The notes under the pieces were generated by a model, which saw only the letters and a list, made by a program, of their open reading frames with translations, did not search any database and had not been told where the DNA came from. The position numbers and the translations under genes are program-made. This document shows, piece by piece, positions 25,472 through 34,590 of a DNA stretch of 64,000 bases (the stretch's first letter is position 1; each line of letters starts with the position of its first letter). The stretch spans positions 1 through 64,000 of the forward strand of contig NZ_FCOG02000013.1 of NCBI RefSeq assembly GCF_001544975.2, read 5' to 3'. The DNA is from Caballeronia arationis (GTDB taxonomy: Bacteria; Pseudomonadota; Gammaproteobacteria; Burkholderiales; Burkholderiaceae).

Positions 25472-26452
25472 TCAGCGATCCTTCTTTGGGCCTCGTCCGA
25501 TGTCTTCCAGACGCACGATGCCGTGCCCTTCCGCCGTCATGCGCGGCACCGCCTTCCACGCGTGGCCATAGATCACTTCGAAGGTCAGAGGGATCGTGCC
25601 GCCCTCGCGACGGATCGCGTCGAGTGCCGTGTAAACCGCGCTACGCAAGGCTTCGGCGTCGGCCGGGCGCTCGCTGGCGGCACGCTCGAACGGGTACGCG
25701 CCCCAGCGCCGCACGTCGTTCAGAAGCGATTCGGGCGAACGATACGTGATCGTCAGCACCTCCTGATCCATCACCGGAATCTCGAAGCCGCTTTCCACCA
25801 GCATGTCGCCGAGATCGTGCATGTCGACGAAATCGATCGTGTGCGGCTGCGGCGCGATGCCGAGCGACGCTTCCGCCTCGCGATACGCGCGGCTCAGCTC
25901 ACGCAGCGTGTCAGGACCGAAGGTGCTGAACATCAGGAGGCCATTGACCTTGAGCACGCGCTGCCATTCGGGAAATACCTGATCGGGACGCGAATGCCAG
26001 TGCAGCGCGAGGTTGGACCAGAGGAGTTCGAACGCGCCCGCCGCGAACGGCAGCGCCGAGAAGTCGGCCTGCGCGAGTTGTGGGCCGCGCGCGCCGAACG
26101 CCTTGCTGAGCGTGGCGGGAAGAAAGCGCCGCCAGCCCGCGTCGGCTTGCGCGTCGGCGCTTTCGGCGGCGTTCGCGCGAGCGAGCATCGCCGATGAAAT
26201 GTCGACACCGAGCACCGATGCTTCGGGAAAACGCGTGCGCAGTCCCGGCAGATCGGCGCCTGTGCCGCAGGCGGCGTCGAGCGCGCGCGTCGGGGCGACC
26301 TTGATGTAGTCGAGCCGCTCGCGCATGCGCTGCGCGATCTCGCGCGTCAGGAACGCGACCTCGTCGAAGGTGCCGGCGCGGCGGTCGAAAATCTCGCGCA
26401 GACGGCGCGGGTCATAGGCCGGTCGGCCAGATTTGGCGGAAGTTGGGGACAT
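25472..26452 (-). CDS. BioC-like SAM-dependent methyltransferase
   Basis: 326 residues, class I Rossmann methyltransferase. Motif I is ALDAACGTGADLPGL, followed by VLGVDISSAML and the substrate-side block LALHWHSRPDQVFPEWQRVLK. The SNLALHW string and overall length resemble BioC, the malonyl-ACP O-methyltransferase that starts pimelate synthesis for biotin, but no other bio gene is in the window. It may instead be an unspecific methyltransferase. It starts divergently from comF, 116 bases apart. The ATG at 26452 is chosen because similarity begins there. Confidence 0.8.
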   Translation of the reverse strand: MSPTSAKSGRPAYDPRRLREIFDRRAGTFDEVAFLTREIAQRMRERLDYIKVAPTRALDAACGTGADLPGLRTRFPEASVLGVDISSAMLARANAAESADAQADAGWRRFLPATLSKAFGARGPQLAQADFSALPFAAGAFELLWSNLALHWHSRPDQVFPEWQRVLKVNGLLMFSTFGPDTLRELSRAYREAEASLGIAPQPHTIDFVDMHDLGDMLVESGFEIPVMDQEVLTITYRSPESLLNDVRRWGAYPFERAASERPADAEALRSAVYTALDAIRREGGTIPLTFEVIYGHAWKAVPRMTAEGHGIVRLEDIGRGPKKDR

Positions 26453-26568
26453 GGCGGTCTGCTCGCGAAGAGTGCGAAGTATACTCGGTCGTCCTGGAAT
26501 CGGCCTGCAAAGGCGGTGCCGCAAGGCCCGAATGACGCGGATTCGCCTGTTTTGCGGAGGTCGCTAGC

Positions 26569-27351
26569 ATGATGATCGAAAGTCGCGCCATGTCGTCTGC
26601 CTACGTCGGGGTCGTGCGCGTCCTCGGGCGCGTGCGACGTGCCATCGGATGGCTCGGCGATGTCGCGCTGCCAGGCCAATGCGCTTTGTGCGGCAATTTG
26701 TCGCAGAGGCTGGTGTGTCGAGGATGCGACGAATCCTATTGGAATGAGCCGCGATTGAGATGCCGGACGTGCGCGTTGCCATTGTCTGCGACTCGTCGCG
26801 AATTCGATGGCGCCGCACTACACTGCGCGGCCTGTCTCGATTCTCCGCCGCACTTCGATGCAACGCTCGCACTCGCCGACTACCGCGCGCCGCTCGATAC
26901 GCTCGCGCTCGACCTGAAATTTCGCGCGCGATTCGGCACGGCAGGAGAATTCGCGCGCCATCTGCACGCGCGTTTCGACGACAGCGGCTTGCCGGCACCC
27001 GATGTGATCGCGCCGGTGCCGCTGTCCGACAAACGCCTGATCGCGCGCGGCTACAACCAAGCGTGGGCGATCGCAAGACCGCTCGCACGCCGTCTCGCCG
27101 TGAGAGCCGACGCCCTGCTCGTTCGCCGCACGATTGAAACAGCGCCGCAGTCAAAGCTCGATCTCGATACGCGCCGGCGCAATGTGGAACGCGCGTTCGC
27201 CGTGACGGGCGACATGCGCGGACTGCACATCGGCATCGTCGATGACGTGATGACCTCCGGCGCGACGCTCGATGCGCTCGCGCGCGCGCTCAAGCGGGCG
27301 GGCGCGCGTCGCGTGACCAATTTCGTCGCGTTGCGTACGCCGAAAGATTAA
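26569..27351 (+). CDS. comF: ComF-family phosphoribosyltransferase-like protein
   Basis: 260 residues. The N-terminal zinc-ribbon region has cysteine pairs at C38/C41, C50/C53, C65/C68 and C86/C89. The C-terminal phosphoribosyltransferase fold has the PRPP loop VDDVMTSGATL (about 224-234) and KRLIARGYNQAWAIA. ComF proteins are needed for DNA uptake in naturally competent bacteria and may act on incoming single strands; the exact activity is unsettled. The tandem ATGATG makes 26569 or 26572 possible; an ATG at 26590 is also in frame. Confidence 0.9.
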   Translation: MMIESRAMSSAYVGVVRVLGRVRRAIGWLGDVALPGQCALCGNLSQRLVCRGCDESYWNEPRLRCRTCALPLSATRREFDGAALHCAACLDSPPHFDATLALADYRAPLDTLALDLKFRARFGTAGEFARHLHARFDDSGLPAPDVIAPVPLSDKRLIARGYNQAWAIARPLARRLAVRADALLVRRTIETAPQSKLDLDTRRRNVERAFAVTGDMRGLHIGIVDDVMTSGATLDALARALKRAGARRVTNFVALRTPKD

Positions 27352-27375
27352 CCAAGCACTTCTGGCTCACTACCC

Positions 27376-27846
27376 ATGTTCAACGTCGTTCTGGTCGAAC
27401 CCGAAATCCCGCCGAATACCGGCAACGTGATCCGCCTCTGCGCGAACACCGGCGCGCGCCTGCATCTGATCGAGCCGCTCGGTTTTCCGCTCGACGACGC
27501 CAAGATGCGCCGCGCCGGTCTCGACTATCACGAGTACGCGCAGATGCACGTGCACGCGAACTGGGAGGCGTTCGTCGCGAAGGAATCTCCCGATGCCGCA
27601 CGCATGTTCGCCTTCACGACGCGCGGTTCGTCGCCTTTCTTCGAGCACGCGTTCAAGCCGGGCGACTGGTTCGTGTTCGGCGCCGAAACGCGCGGCCTCT
27701 CCGATGCAGTGCTGAGCCGGTTCCCAAACGAACAGCGTGTGCGCCTGCCGATGCGGCCGGGCAACCGGAGCCTGAACCTGTCGAATACGGTGGCGGTGGT
27801 GACGTTCGAGGCGTGGCGTCAGGCGGGTTTCGAAGGCGGCGCCTGA
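27376..27846 (+). CDS. trmL: tRNA (cytidine(34)-2'-O)-methyltransferase
   Basis: 156-residue SPOUT-fold enzyme that methylates the wobble ribose of tRNA-Leu. It shows the family start [21 protein letters not shown] and the knot motifs [13 protein letters not shown] and [19 protein letters not shown]. It lies 24 bases after comF, probably co-transcribed. The last 28 bases overlap the 3' end of the convergent macrodomain gene. Confidence 0.95.
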   Translation: MFNVVLVEPEIPPNTGNVIRLCANTGARLHLIEPLGFPLDDAKMRRAGLDYHEYAQMHVHANWEAFVAKESPDAARMFAFTTRGSSPFFEHAFKPGDWFVFGAETRGLSDAVLSRFPNEQRVRLPMRPGNRSLNLSNTVAVVTFEAWRQAGFEGGA

Positions 27847-28370
27847 ATGTCTTCTTCGAGCTGTCTGATATAGAGGTCGAGCATCGACTGCTGGAAGCAC
27901 GCGAAGATCACGCGTTCGATGGAAGGCTCGTTTGAAAGCGCGCCGATCACGGTGGCCACCGCGATGCGCACGGCGTCTTCGATCGGAAAACGGTAGATGC
28001 CGCAACTGATTGCAGGAAACGCGATCGACTTGCAGCGCGCCTCGCCGGCGAGTTCGAGCGAGCGCCTGTAGCAACTCGCGAGCAGCGCCGGCTCGTTGCG
28101 CTTGCCGCCGCTCCAGCGCGGGCCGACCGCGTGAATCACGTGCTTTACCGGCAGATGGTGGCCGCCGGTGATCTTCGCGTCGCCGGTCTCGCAGCCGCCG
28201 AGCGTCTCGCACTCGCGCTTGAGGTCGCGTCCCGCGGCCCGATGAATCGCGCCATCGACGCCTCCGCCGCCCAGGAGCGACTTGTTCGCCGCGTTGACGA
28301 TGGCGTCGACTTCGAGCGTCGTGATGTCGACGAGTTGTGCTTCGAGCGTGCAGTGACCCACGGCGAACAT
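27819..28370 (-). CDS. Macrodomain O-acetyl-ADP-ribose deacetylase
   Basis: 183 residues, MacroD-type. It has the ADP-ribose motifs [20 protein letters not shown] (N26, N29, GGGG 34-37), [12 protein letters not shown] with [10 protein letters not shown], and the diphosphate loop [12 protein letters not shown]. It would hydrolyse O-acetyl-ADP-ribose or mono-ADP-ribose on proteins. The ATG at 28370 follows GGGGAAG; upstream frame has no similarity. It starts 25 bases after the gpsA stop on the same strand, so it may be in the secB-gpsA operon. Confidence 0.92.
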   Translation of the reverse strand: MFAVGHCTLEAQLVDITTLEVDAIVNAANKSLLGGGGVDGAIHRAAGRDLKRECETLGGCETGDAKITGGHHLPVKHVIHAVGPRWSGGKRNEPALLASCYRRSLELAGEARCKSIAFPAISCGIYRFPIEDAVRIAVATVIGALSNEPSIERVIFACFQQSMLDLYIRQLEEDIQAPPSKPA

Positions 28371-28395
28371 GGCAGACTTCCCCGGAGGACGCGCC

Positions 28396-29394
28396 TTATT
28401 CGGCTTTCGCGTCCCGGCTGAGCAGCGCGTGAACCGCGTCGCGCGGCGTGACGTCTTCGAACAGCACGCGACAGACGGCGTGCGTGATGGGCATCTCGAT
28501 ATTGCGCGACTGCGCGAGCGCGAGGACCGCGCGCGCGCAGCGCACGCCTTCCGCGACATGGCCGAGCGCCGCGAGAATCTCGGTGAGCGTTCGTCCTGTT
28601 GCAAGCTGCATTCCCACGGTGCGATTGCGGGAAAGATCGCCGGTCGCGGTGAGGATCAGGTCGCCGAGGCCCGTGAGCCCGGTAAAGGTTTCGGCGCGGC
28701 CGCCGAGCGCGACGCCGAGCCGCGACATTTCCGCAAGACCCCGCGTGATGAGCGCGGCGCGCGCGTTCAGGCCGAGTCCGAGGCCGTCGGAGATACCCGT
28801 CGCGATGGCGAGCACGTTTTTCACCGCGCCGCCGACTTCGACGCCGATCACGTCGTCGCCGGTATAGATGCGCATTGCGCCGTGATGGAATGCGGCGACG
28901 GTGCGCTCGGCAAGCACGGGCGAACTGCTCGCGACCGTCAGCGCGACCGGCAACCCCTGCCCCACTTCGCGCGCGAAGCTCGGGCCCGACAGCGTGCCGT
29001 TGCTCGCGTGCTGCGGCAGTTCGGCCGCGACGACCTCGTTCGGCAGACACTGCGTGTCCGCTTCGAAGCCCTTGCAGAGCCAGACGATGTGCGCAGGAAC
29101 GACGCCAATGTCGCGCATCGACCGGCATAGCGCGCGCAGGCCGGCTACGGGCGTCGCGACGACGCACAGCGCATCGTCAGCCGCAGCGTGGGTCAGCGCC
29201 GCGGCCAGTTCGGTTTCAAAGCGCAGCGACGCCGGCAGCGTCACGCCGCGCAAATAGCGCTCGTTTTCGTGCGATCCGGAAAGGGATTCGATGAGCGCGC
29301 GATCGCGCGCCCAGAGCACCGCGTCGTGGCGTGTGGCCAGATGGCCTGCTAGAGCGGTGCCCCATGCTCCGGCGCCGAGAACGGCTACTTTCAT
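28396..29394 (-). CDS. gpsA: Glycerol-3-phosphate dehydrogenase [NAD(P)+]
   Basis: 332-residue cytoplasmic enzyme that reduces dihydroxyacetone phosphate to sn-glycerol-3-phosphate for phospholipid synthesis. The nucleotide-binding [16 protein letters not shown] is at residues 4-19, the substrate region [11 protein letters not shown] follows, and the catalytic Lys lies in [14 protein letters not shown]. It follows secB by 35 bases, the usual secB-gpsA pair. Confidence 0.97.
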   Translation of the reverse strand: MKVAVLGAGAWGTALAGHLATRHDAVLWARDRALIESLSGSHENERYLRGVTLPASLRFETELAAALTHAAADDALCVVATPVAGLRALCRSMRDIGVVPAHIVWLCKGFEADTQCLPNEVVAAELPQHASNGTLSGPSFAREVGQGLPVALTVASSSPVLAERTVAAFHHGAMRIYTGDDVIGVEVGGAVKNVLAIATGISDGLGLGLNARAALITRGLAEMSRLGVALGGRAETFTGLTGLGDLILTATGDLSRNRTVGMQLATGRTLTEILAALGHVAEGVRCARAVLALAQSRNIEMPITHAVCRVLFEDVTPRDAVHALLSRDAKAE

Positions 29395-29429
29395 GCTCGG
29401 CTCCGGGTCCGGCGGGTTGGACAGTCTGC

Positions 29430-29900
29430 TTAGTGCGTCGCGCCGTTCGCCGCGCCTTCCTGAGCCGCCGCGAGCTGCGAGATGCGCTGCTCGTAGAGCG
29501 CCTGGAAGTTGATTTCCGCGAGGTGGATTGGCGGGAAACCGGCGCGGGTGATCGCGTCGGCGATATTCGAACGCAGGTACGGGAACAGAATGGTCGGGCA
29601 GGCGATGCCGACGAGCGGATCGATCTGGTCGGCCGGAATGTTGCGGATATCGAAAATGCCCGCTTGCTTCGCTTCGATCAGGAACGCGACCTTGTCGGTG
29701 ACCTTCGCGGTGACCGTGCCCGTGACCAGCACTTCGAAGACGCTTTCCGCGAGGCGCTCGGCCTTCACGTCGACTTCGACTTCCACCGACGGCATTTCCT
29801 GTTCGAGAAAGATCCCCGGCGAGTTGGGCTGCTCGAGCGACATATCCTTCAGGTAAATGCGCTGGATGTTGAAGAACGGTTGGTTGTTGTCGTCAGACAT
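29430..29900 (-). CDS. secB: Protein-export chaperone SecB
   Basis: 156-residue cytosolic tetrameric chaperone that holds preproteins unfolded and passes them to SecA. It has the family blocks [41 protein letters not shown] and [19 protein letters not shown], with the usual acidic N-terminus and Ala-rich tail. It is 97 bases downstream of grxC, in the order rhodanese-grxC-secB-gpsA. Confidence 0.97.
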   Translation of the reverse strand: MSDDNNQPFFNIQRIYLKDMSLEQPNSPGIFLEQEMPSVEVEVDVKAERLAESVFEVLVTGTVTAKVTDKVAFLIEAKQAGIFDIRNIPADQIDPLVGIACPTILFPYLRSNIADAITRAGFPPIHLAEINFQALYEQRISQLAAAQEGAANGATH

Positions 29901-29997
29901 GGTGAATTCCCTTGATTATTTCGATGGTCGGCGCCGCGCTATCGTTGGTTTTTGCGACGACGCCGTCCGTCGCGGCTTCTCGCCGCAACGGAATTGC

Positions 29998-30258
29998 TCA
30001 GGCCGATTCCAGTAGCGGCGTCAGACCGCCCTTGCGATCGAGCGCGGAAAGATCGTCGTAGCCGCCCACGTGCGTTTCGCCGATGTACACCTGCGGCACC
30101 GTACGGCGGCCGGTACGGGTCATCATTTCCTCACGCCGGCCGGGTTCGCGATCGATCAGCACTTTTTCGATGTGCTCGACCCCGCGCGACTTTAAAAGAC
30201 GTTCGGCCATCTGGCAATACGGACACACTTGGGTGCTGTACATCACGACTTTATTCAC
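29998..30258 (-). CDS. grxC: Glutaredoxin 3
   Basis: 86-residue thiol-disulfide oxidoreductase with the dithiol site CPYC (C12, C15), the cis-Pro region TVPQVYIG and the glutathione-binding GGYDDLSAL. The start codon is GTG at 30258, overlapping the rhodanese stop as GTGA, so the two genes are translationally coupled. An extended upstream frame exists but would replace this tight overlap and add nonhomologous sequence. Confidence 0.95.
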   Translation of the reverse strand: MNKVVMYSTQVCPYCQMAERLLKSRGVEHIEKVLIDREPGRREEMMTRTGRRTVPQVYIGETHVGGYDDLSALDRKGGLTPLLESA

Positions 30259-30680
30259 TTGACTGCTCCTTGTTTCACGACCGGCATGCCGGCCTTCTGC
30301 CAGGCGTCGACACCGCCTTGCAGAACATGGACTTCGCTGTAGCCGGCTTCCGTCACGGCGCGGCTCGCCTTCTGCGATTGCTGTCCGGTCTGGCACACCA
30401 GAATGACCGGATTGCTCTTATTCTTCGCGATTTGACCGATCTTTGCTTGGAGGTCCGCCATTTCGAGATGTCGCGCCGACGGAAGATGACCCTGCGCGTA
30501 TTGCGCAGCGGAACGCAGGTCGATGACCACGGCGTTGCGCCGGTTGATCAGCGTGGTGGCTTCGGCAGCGGAAACGCCGCCGCGTCCACGACGGGTAATC
30601 GCCGGCCAGAGGAGCAACCCACCGGAAATGAGGGCGATCGCGATGAGTACAAGGTTCGTGTAATCGGTGAAAAACTTCAC
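30255..30680 (-). CDS. Rhodanese-like sulfurtransferase with membrane anchor
   Basis: 141 residues with an N-terminal span (about 9-26) and a rhodanese domain (about 36-135) with the active-site loop VCQTGQQS (C96) and the entry motif VIDLRSAAQYAQGHLPSARH. Such membrane rhodaneses are paired with grxC and secB in many proteobacteria; the physiological sulfur acceptor is unknown. The start is GTG at 30680. A TATAAT -10 box on this strand at 30743-30738 could drive the operon, but I see no good -35. Confidence 0.9.
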   Translation of the reverse strand: MKFFTDYTNLVLIAIALISGGLLLWPAITRRGRGGVSAAEATTLINRRNAVVIDLRSAAQYAQGHLPSARHLEMADLQAKIGQIAKNKSNPVILVCQTGQQSQKASRAVTEAGYSEVHVLQGGVDAWQKAGMPVVKQGAVK

Positions 30681-30875
30681 GGAAGGGCCGCCGAAAGTGG
30701 AGAAAGGGAAGAAAGAAAAAATCGGGATAATCGGGGCATTATAAAATAACCGTTTGCCGTGATGGCTTCGGCTGTTCGGACGATGGCGCGCGCCCCCGGC
30801 TGCGAGCACAATCGGACACGATCGAACGTCAGGTCTTCCCGCTTTTCCGCTTCCCAACTAACCGACCTATCAGAC

Positions 30876-31622
30876 ATGTACAAGCTAGTGCTCATCCGCC
30901 ACGGCGAATCGACGTGGAACAAGGAAAACCGGTTCACGGGCTGGGTCGATGTCGACCTGACCGAGCAGGGCAACCGCGAAGCACGCCAGGCAGGCGTGCT
31001 GCTGAAGGAAGCCGGCTTCTCGTTCGACATCGCCTACACCTCCGTCTTGAAGCGCGCGATCCGCACGCTCTGGCACGTGCAGGACGAGATGGACGAAATG
31101 TATCTGCCCGTCGTCCATTCGTGGCGCCTGAACGAGCGGCACTACGGCGCGCTGTCCGGGCTGAACAAGGCCGAGACCGCCAAGAAATACGGCGACGAGC
31201 AGGTGCTGGTCTGGCGCCGCAGCTACGACACGCCGCCACCCGCGCTCGCGGCGGACGACGAGCGCACGTCCAACAACGATCCGCGCTATGCGAAGGTGCC
31301 GCGCGAGCAGTTGCCGCTCACCGAATGCCTGAAGGACACGGTCGCGCGCGTGCTGCCGGTGTGGAACGAGTCGATCGCGCCTGCCATCAAGTCGGGCAAG
31401 CGCGTGCTGATCGCGGCGCACGGCAATTCGATGCGCGCGCTCGTCAAGTATCTCGACAACATCTCGGACGACGACATCGTCGGCCTGAACATTCCGAATG
31501 GCGTGCCGCTCGTGTATGAACTCGACGCCGATCTGAAGCCGATCAAGCACTACTATCTCGGCGACCAGGAAGCGATCGCCGCCGCGCAGGCCGCCGTGGC
31601 GAAACAAGGCAAGGCGGGCTGA
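30876..31622 (+). CDS. gpmA: 2,3-bisphosphoglycerate-dependent phosphoglycerate mutase
   Basis: 248-residue glycolytic enzyme that interconverts 3- and 2-phosphoglycerate. The phospho-His is in [10 protein letters not shown] (H9); [17 protein letters not shown] carries the acid Glu and [14 protein letters not shown] the second His. Length and blocks match the dPGM family. It is divergent from the rhodanese and followed by a strong terminator. Confidence 0.97.
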   Translation: MYKLVLIRHGESTWNKENRFTGWVDVDLTEQGNREARQAGVLLKEAGFSFDIAYTSVLKRAIRTLWHVQDEMDEMYLPVVHSWRLNERHYGALSGLNKAETAKKYGDEQVLVWRRSYDTPPPALAADDERTSNNDPRYAKVPREQLPLTECLKDTVARVLPVWNESIAPAIKSGKRVLIAAHGNSMRALVKYLDNISDDDIVGLNIPNGVPLVYELDADLKPIKHYYLGDQEAIAAAQAAVAKQGKAG

Positions 31623-31971
31623 CCGCATCGCGGGCCGGGGTGGTTCCCCGGCCCGTTTTTCATTTGCCCGGCGTCGATTTGGTCGGCTGCCGGCAAGGCG
31701 TTGCGTGACGTGATGATCTTCCGGTCATGTGCCGCCTTCGCACATGGCAACCCCGTCATCTGCGTGACAGGCAGGCGCTTCCCCGTCAGGTCGTCCGTCC
31801 GTTCATTGCGCGCCGTCCGTCGTGATCGTGCGCGCGGCTCGCATCCGCCGCGCCGCCCGCGCGCCCTTTGCCTGCACCTTTAAGCTGCGTTTAAGTCGTT
31901 GCGGGAAACGACCATGTATACTGGCCTGTCACCTACGATCCAGCCTAATCCGCTTCCGACCGCAACACTCT
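31623..31971. other. Intergenic region gpmA / ctpA
   Basis: 349 bases without a gene. It holds the gpmA terminator at its left end. On its right side is a TATACT -10-like hexamer at 31917-31922, about 50 bases before the ctpA start, with no convincing -35. I see nothing else. Confidence 0.5.
31632..31661 (+). terminator. Terminator of gpmA
   Basis: Perfect 10-bp stem CGGGCCGGGG / CCCCGGCCCG with loop TGGTT and five T residues immediately after, ten bases beyond the gpmA stop. Confidence 0.9.
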
Positions 31972-33552
31972 ATGCGAAAGAACCTGAAAAACATCGGCCT
32001 GATCGCCGCGGGCCTCGCTACCGGCGCGCTCGCAACCCTGCAGATCTCCGCGTCCGCCCAGCAATCCGCCACTGCGCCGCTGCCGCTCGATCAATTGCGG
32101 TTGTTTGCCGAAGTCTTCGGGCAAATCAAGCATGAATACGTCGAACCGGTCGACGACAAGAAGCTCCTGACGGCCGCGATCAAGGGCATGGTGTCGAGCC
32201 TCGACCCGCACTCGTCCTATCTCGACAAGACCGACTACGAAGAACTCCAGGAGCAGACCAAGGGTCGCTTCGCGGGTCTCGGCATTGAAATCTCATCGGA
32301 AGACGGGCTGATCAAGGTGATTTCGCCGATCGAGGACACGCCCGCGTTCCGCGCCGGCATCCGTCCGGGCGACCTCATCACGCGCATCAACGACAAGCCC
32401 GTGCGCGGCATGACACTCGACAAGGCCGTGAAGCAGATGCGCGGCGAGCCGGGCACGAAGGTCACGCTCACTATCTTCCGCAAGACCGACGACCGCACGT
32501 TCCCGATCACCGTCACGCGCGCGCTGATCCGCGTGCAGTCGGTGAAGATGAAGATTCCGGAGCCGGGCTACGGCTATATCCGCATCACGAGCTTCCAGGA
32601 ACGCACCGTTCCCGATCTCGCGGCGAAGCTGCAGGACCTCGCGCGCCAGCAGCCGGACCTGAAGGGTCTCGTGATCGATCTGCGCAACAACGGCGGTGGC
32701 CTCTTGCAGAGCGCGGTCGGCGTGGCGGGCGCGTTCCTGCCGGACAACGCGGTCGTGGTGTCGACCAACGGACAGATCGCCGACGCGAAGCAGACCTTCC
32801 GCGACACCTATGAGAACTACCGCCTGCCGTCGTTCGATTCGGATCCGCTGAAGGATGTGCCACCAATCTTCAAGAAGGTGCCGATCGTGGTGCTGACGAA
32901 CGCGTATTCGGCGTCGGCTTCGGAGATCGTCGCCGGTGCGTTGCAGGATCACCGTCGCGCGCTGATCGTCGGCAAGACGACGTTCGGCAAGGGCTCGGTG
33001 CAAACCGTCCGTCCCATGACCGCCGACACCGCGCTGCGCCTGACGACGGCCTACTACTACACGCCGAGCGGCAAGTCGATCCAGAACCAGGGCGTGCGCC
33101 CCGACGTGCCGGTCGACCAGTACGCGGACGGCGATCCGGACGACGCGCTCGTGACGCGCGAAGTCGACTACTCGAACCACCTCGCGAACACGCAGGATCC
33201 GAACGAGAAGAAGGAACAGGAAGCGCGCGAAGCCGACCGTCTCGAACAACTGCGGATTCTGGAAGAGCAGAACGACAAGAAGACGCCGGAACAACGCCGC
33301 AAGGATCGCGAACGCAAGCCGGTCGAATTCGGCAGCTCCGACGACTTCATGCTCCAGCAGGCGCTGAACAAGCTGGAAGGCAAGCAGGTCGTCGAATCGA
33401 AGTCGATCAGCGAGCGCAAGCTGGCGCAGAACAAGCCGCCGCGGTCGGCTTCGGCGCCGGTCGCGGTCAAGCCGGCACTGCCAGCCACGCCGGGCTCGTC
33501 GCCGGCATCGGGCGCCGCGCCGGCTTCCGCGCCGACGGCCGAGAGCAAGTAA
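31972..33552 (+). CDS. S41 C-terminal processing peptidase
   Basis: 526-residue periplasmic serine protease of the CtpA/Prc group. It has a signal peptide or anchor (about 8-29, ending ISASAQ), a PDZ domain (about 95-190, with FAGLGIEISSEDG and PAFRAGIRPGD) and a catalytic core with the Ser in AYSASASEIVAGAL (about 315) and the Lys in TTFGKGSVQT (K340). The last 110 residues are charged and then Ala/Pro-rich, low complexity. It would trim lipoproteins or murein enzymes. It is convergent with nothing and runs toward the MoeB-like gene, 135 bases on. Confidence 0.93.
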   Translation: MRKNLKNIGLIAAGLATGALATLQISASAQQSATAPLPLDQLRLFAEVFGQIKHEYVEPVDDKKLLTAAIKGMVSSLDPHSSYLDKTDYEELQEQTKGRFAGLGIEISSEDGLIKVISPIEDTPAFRAGIRPGDLITRINDKPVRGMTLDKAVKQMRGEPGTKVTLTIFRKTDDRTFPITVTRALIRVQSVKMKIPEPGYGYIRITSFQERTVPDLAAKLQDLARQQPDLKGLVIDLRNNGGGLLQSAVGVAGAFLPDNAVVVSTNGQIADAKQTFRDTYENYRLPSFDSDPLKDVPPIFKKVPIVVLTNAYSASASEIVAGALQDHRRALIVGKTTFGKGSVQTVRPMTADTALRLTTAYYYTPSGKSIQNQGVRPDVPVDQYADGDPDDALVTREVDYSNHLANTQDPNEKKEQEAREADRLEQLRILEEQNDKKTPEQRRKDRERKPVEFGSSDDFMLQQALNKLEGKQVVESKSISERKLAQNKPPRSASAPVAVKPALPATPGSSPASGAAPASAPTAESK

Positions 33553-33687
33553 GCTGTATCGGGCTTCGCGGCGCCGCGCCGCGAAGCCCACGTTTCTTCC
33601 TCACGCGGCGCGCGATCTAAAATATCTCACGCAAAGCGCGCCGCCCCGCCGGCGCTCGCGTCGACGCAACGTCCACCGCACCACCCG

Positions 33688-34446
33688 ATGAACGACGACC
33701 AACTCCTCCGCTACTCCCGCCATATCCTCGTCGACGAGATCGGCATTGAGGCGCAGCAACGCTTTCTCGACGCGCACGCGCTCGTGATCGGCGCGGGCGG
33801 GCTCGGTTCCCCGGCAGCGATGTATCTGGCGGCATCGGGTGTCGGCGAGATCACGCTCGTCGATGCCGACACGGTCGATCTCACGAACCTGCAGCGGCAG
33901 ATCCTGCACGTGACGCGCTCGGTGGGCAGGCCCAAAGTCGAATCGGGCCGCGATGCGCTCGCGGCGCTCAATCCGGAGGTGAAGGTTCACGCGCTCAAGC
34001 AGCGCGCCGACGCCGCCTGGCTCGACGAAAACGTGCCGCGCATGACCGTCGTGCTCGACTGCACCGACAACTTCGCGACGCGCCACGCAATCAATGCCGC
34101 CTGCGTCGCGCACAAAGTGCCGCTGGTCTCGGGCGCGGCGCTGCGCTTCGACGGCCAGATCAGCACCTTCGACTTCCGCTCGGAACAGTCGCCCTGCTAC
34201 GCGTGCGTGTTCCCGCCCGATCAGGCATTCGAGGAAGTCGCGTGCTCGACGATGGGCGTGTTCGCGCCGACAGTCGGCATCATCGGCGCGATGCAGGCGG
34301 CCGAGGCGCTGCGCGTGATCGGCGGCTTCGGCGAGACGCTCGAAGGACGCCTGATGATGCTCGACTCGCTGCGCATGGAATGGAACACGATGCGCATCGC
34401 GCGCCAGCCGGCGTGCCCCGTCTGCGGCACGCAGCACAGCCGCTGA
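33688..34446 (+). CDS. MoeB/ThiF-family E1-like adenylyltransferase
   Basis: 252 residues. It activates the C-terminus of a small ubiquitin-like sulfur carrier (MoaD or ThiS) by adenylation. It has the nucleotide loop VIGAGGLGSPAA (34-45), VDADTVDLTNLQRQ, DCTDNFATR, zinc ligands CYAC (C170, C173) and CPVC near the C-terminus, and a Cys in VACSTMG (C186). Neither thiS nor moaD is nearby, so molybdopterin and thiamin roles cannot be separated. The gene lies between ctpA and the heptosyltransferase gene. Confidence 0.9.
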   Translation: MNDDQLLRYSRHILVDEIGIEAQQRFLDAHALVIGAGGLGSPAAMYLAASGVGEITLVDADTVDLTNLQRQILHVTRSVGRPKVESGRDALAALNPEVKVHALKQRADAAWLDENVPRMTVVLDCTDNFATRHAINAACVAHKVPLVSGAALRFDGQISTFDFRSEQSPCYACVFPPDQAFEEVACSTMGVFAPTVGIIGAMQAAEALRVIGGFGETLEGRLMMLDSLRMEWNTMRIARQPACPVCGTQHSR

Positions 34447-34590
34447 ACACCGGGCGTCTGCCGACGCTATCTCAAATTTAAGAGTTCTCCAATTTCGACG
34501 ATGGGCGCGCCGCCTTAAGGTGTGCGCTGCTTTTTTTCGCCCATCCGGCGGCCGGCACCAGGATGCCGGCGCCATCGAACCGGAGTCTCA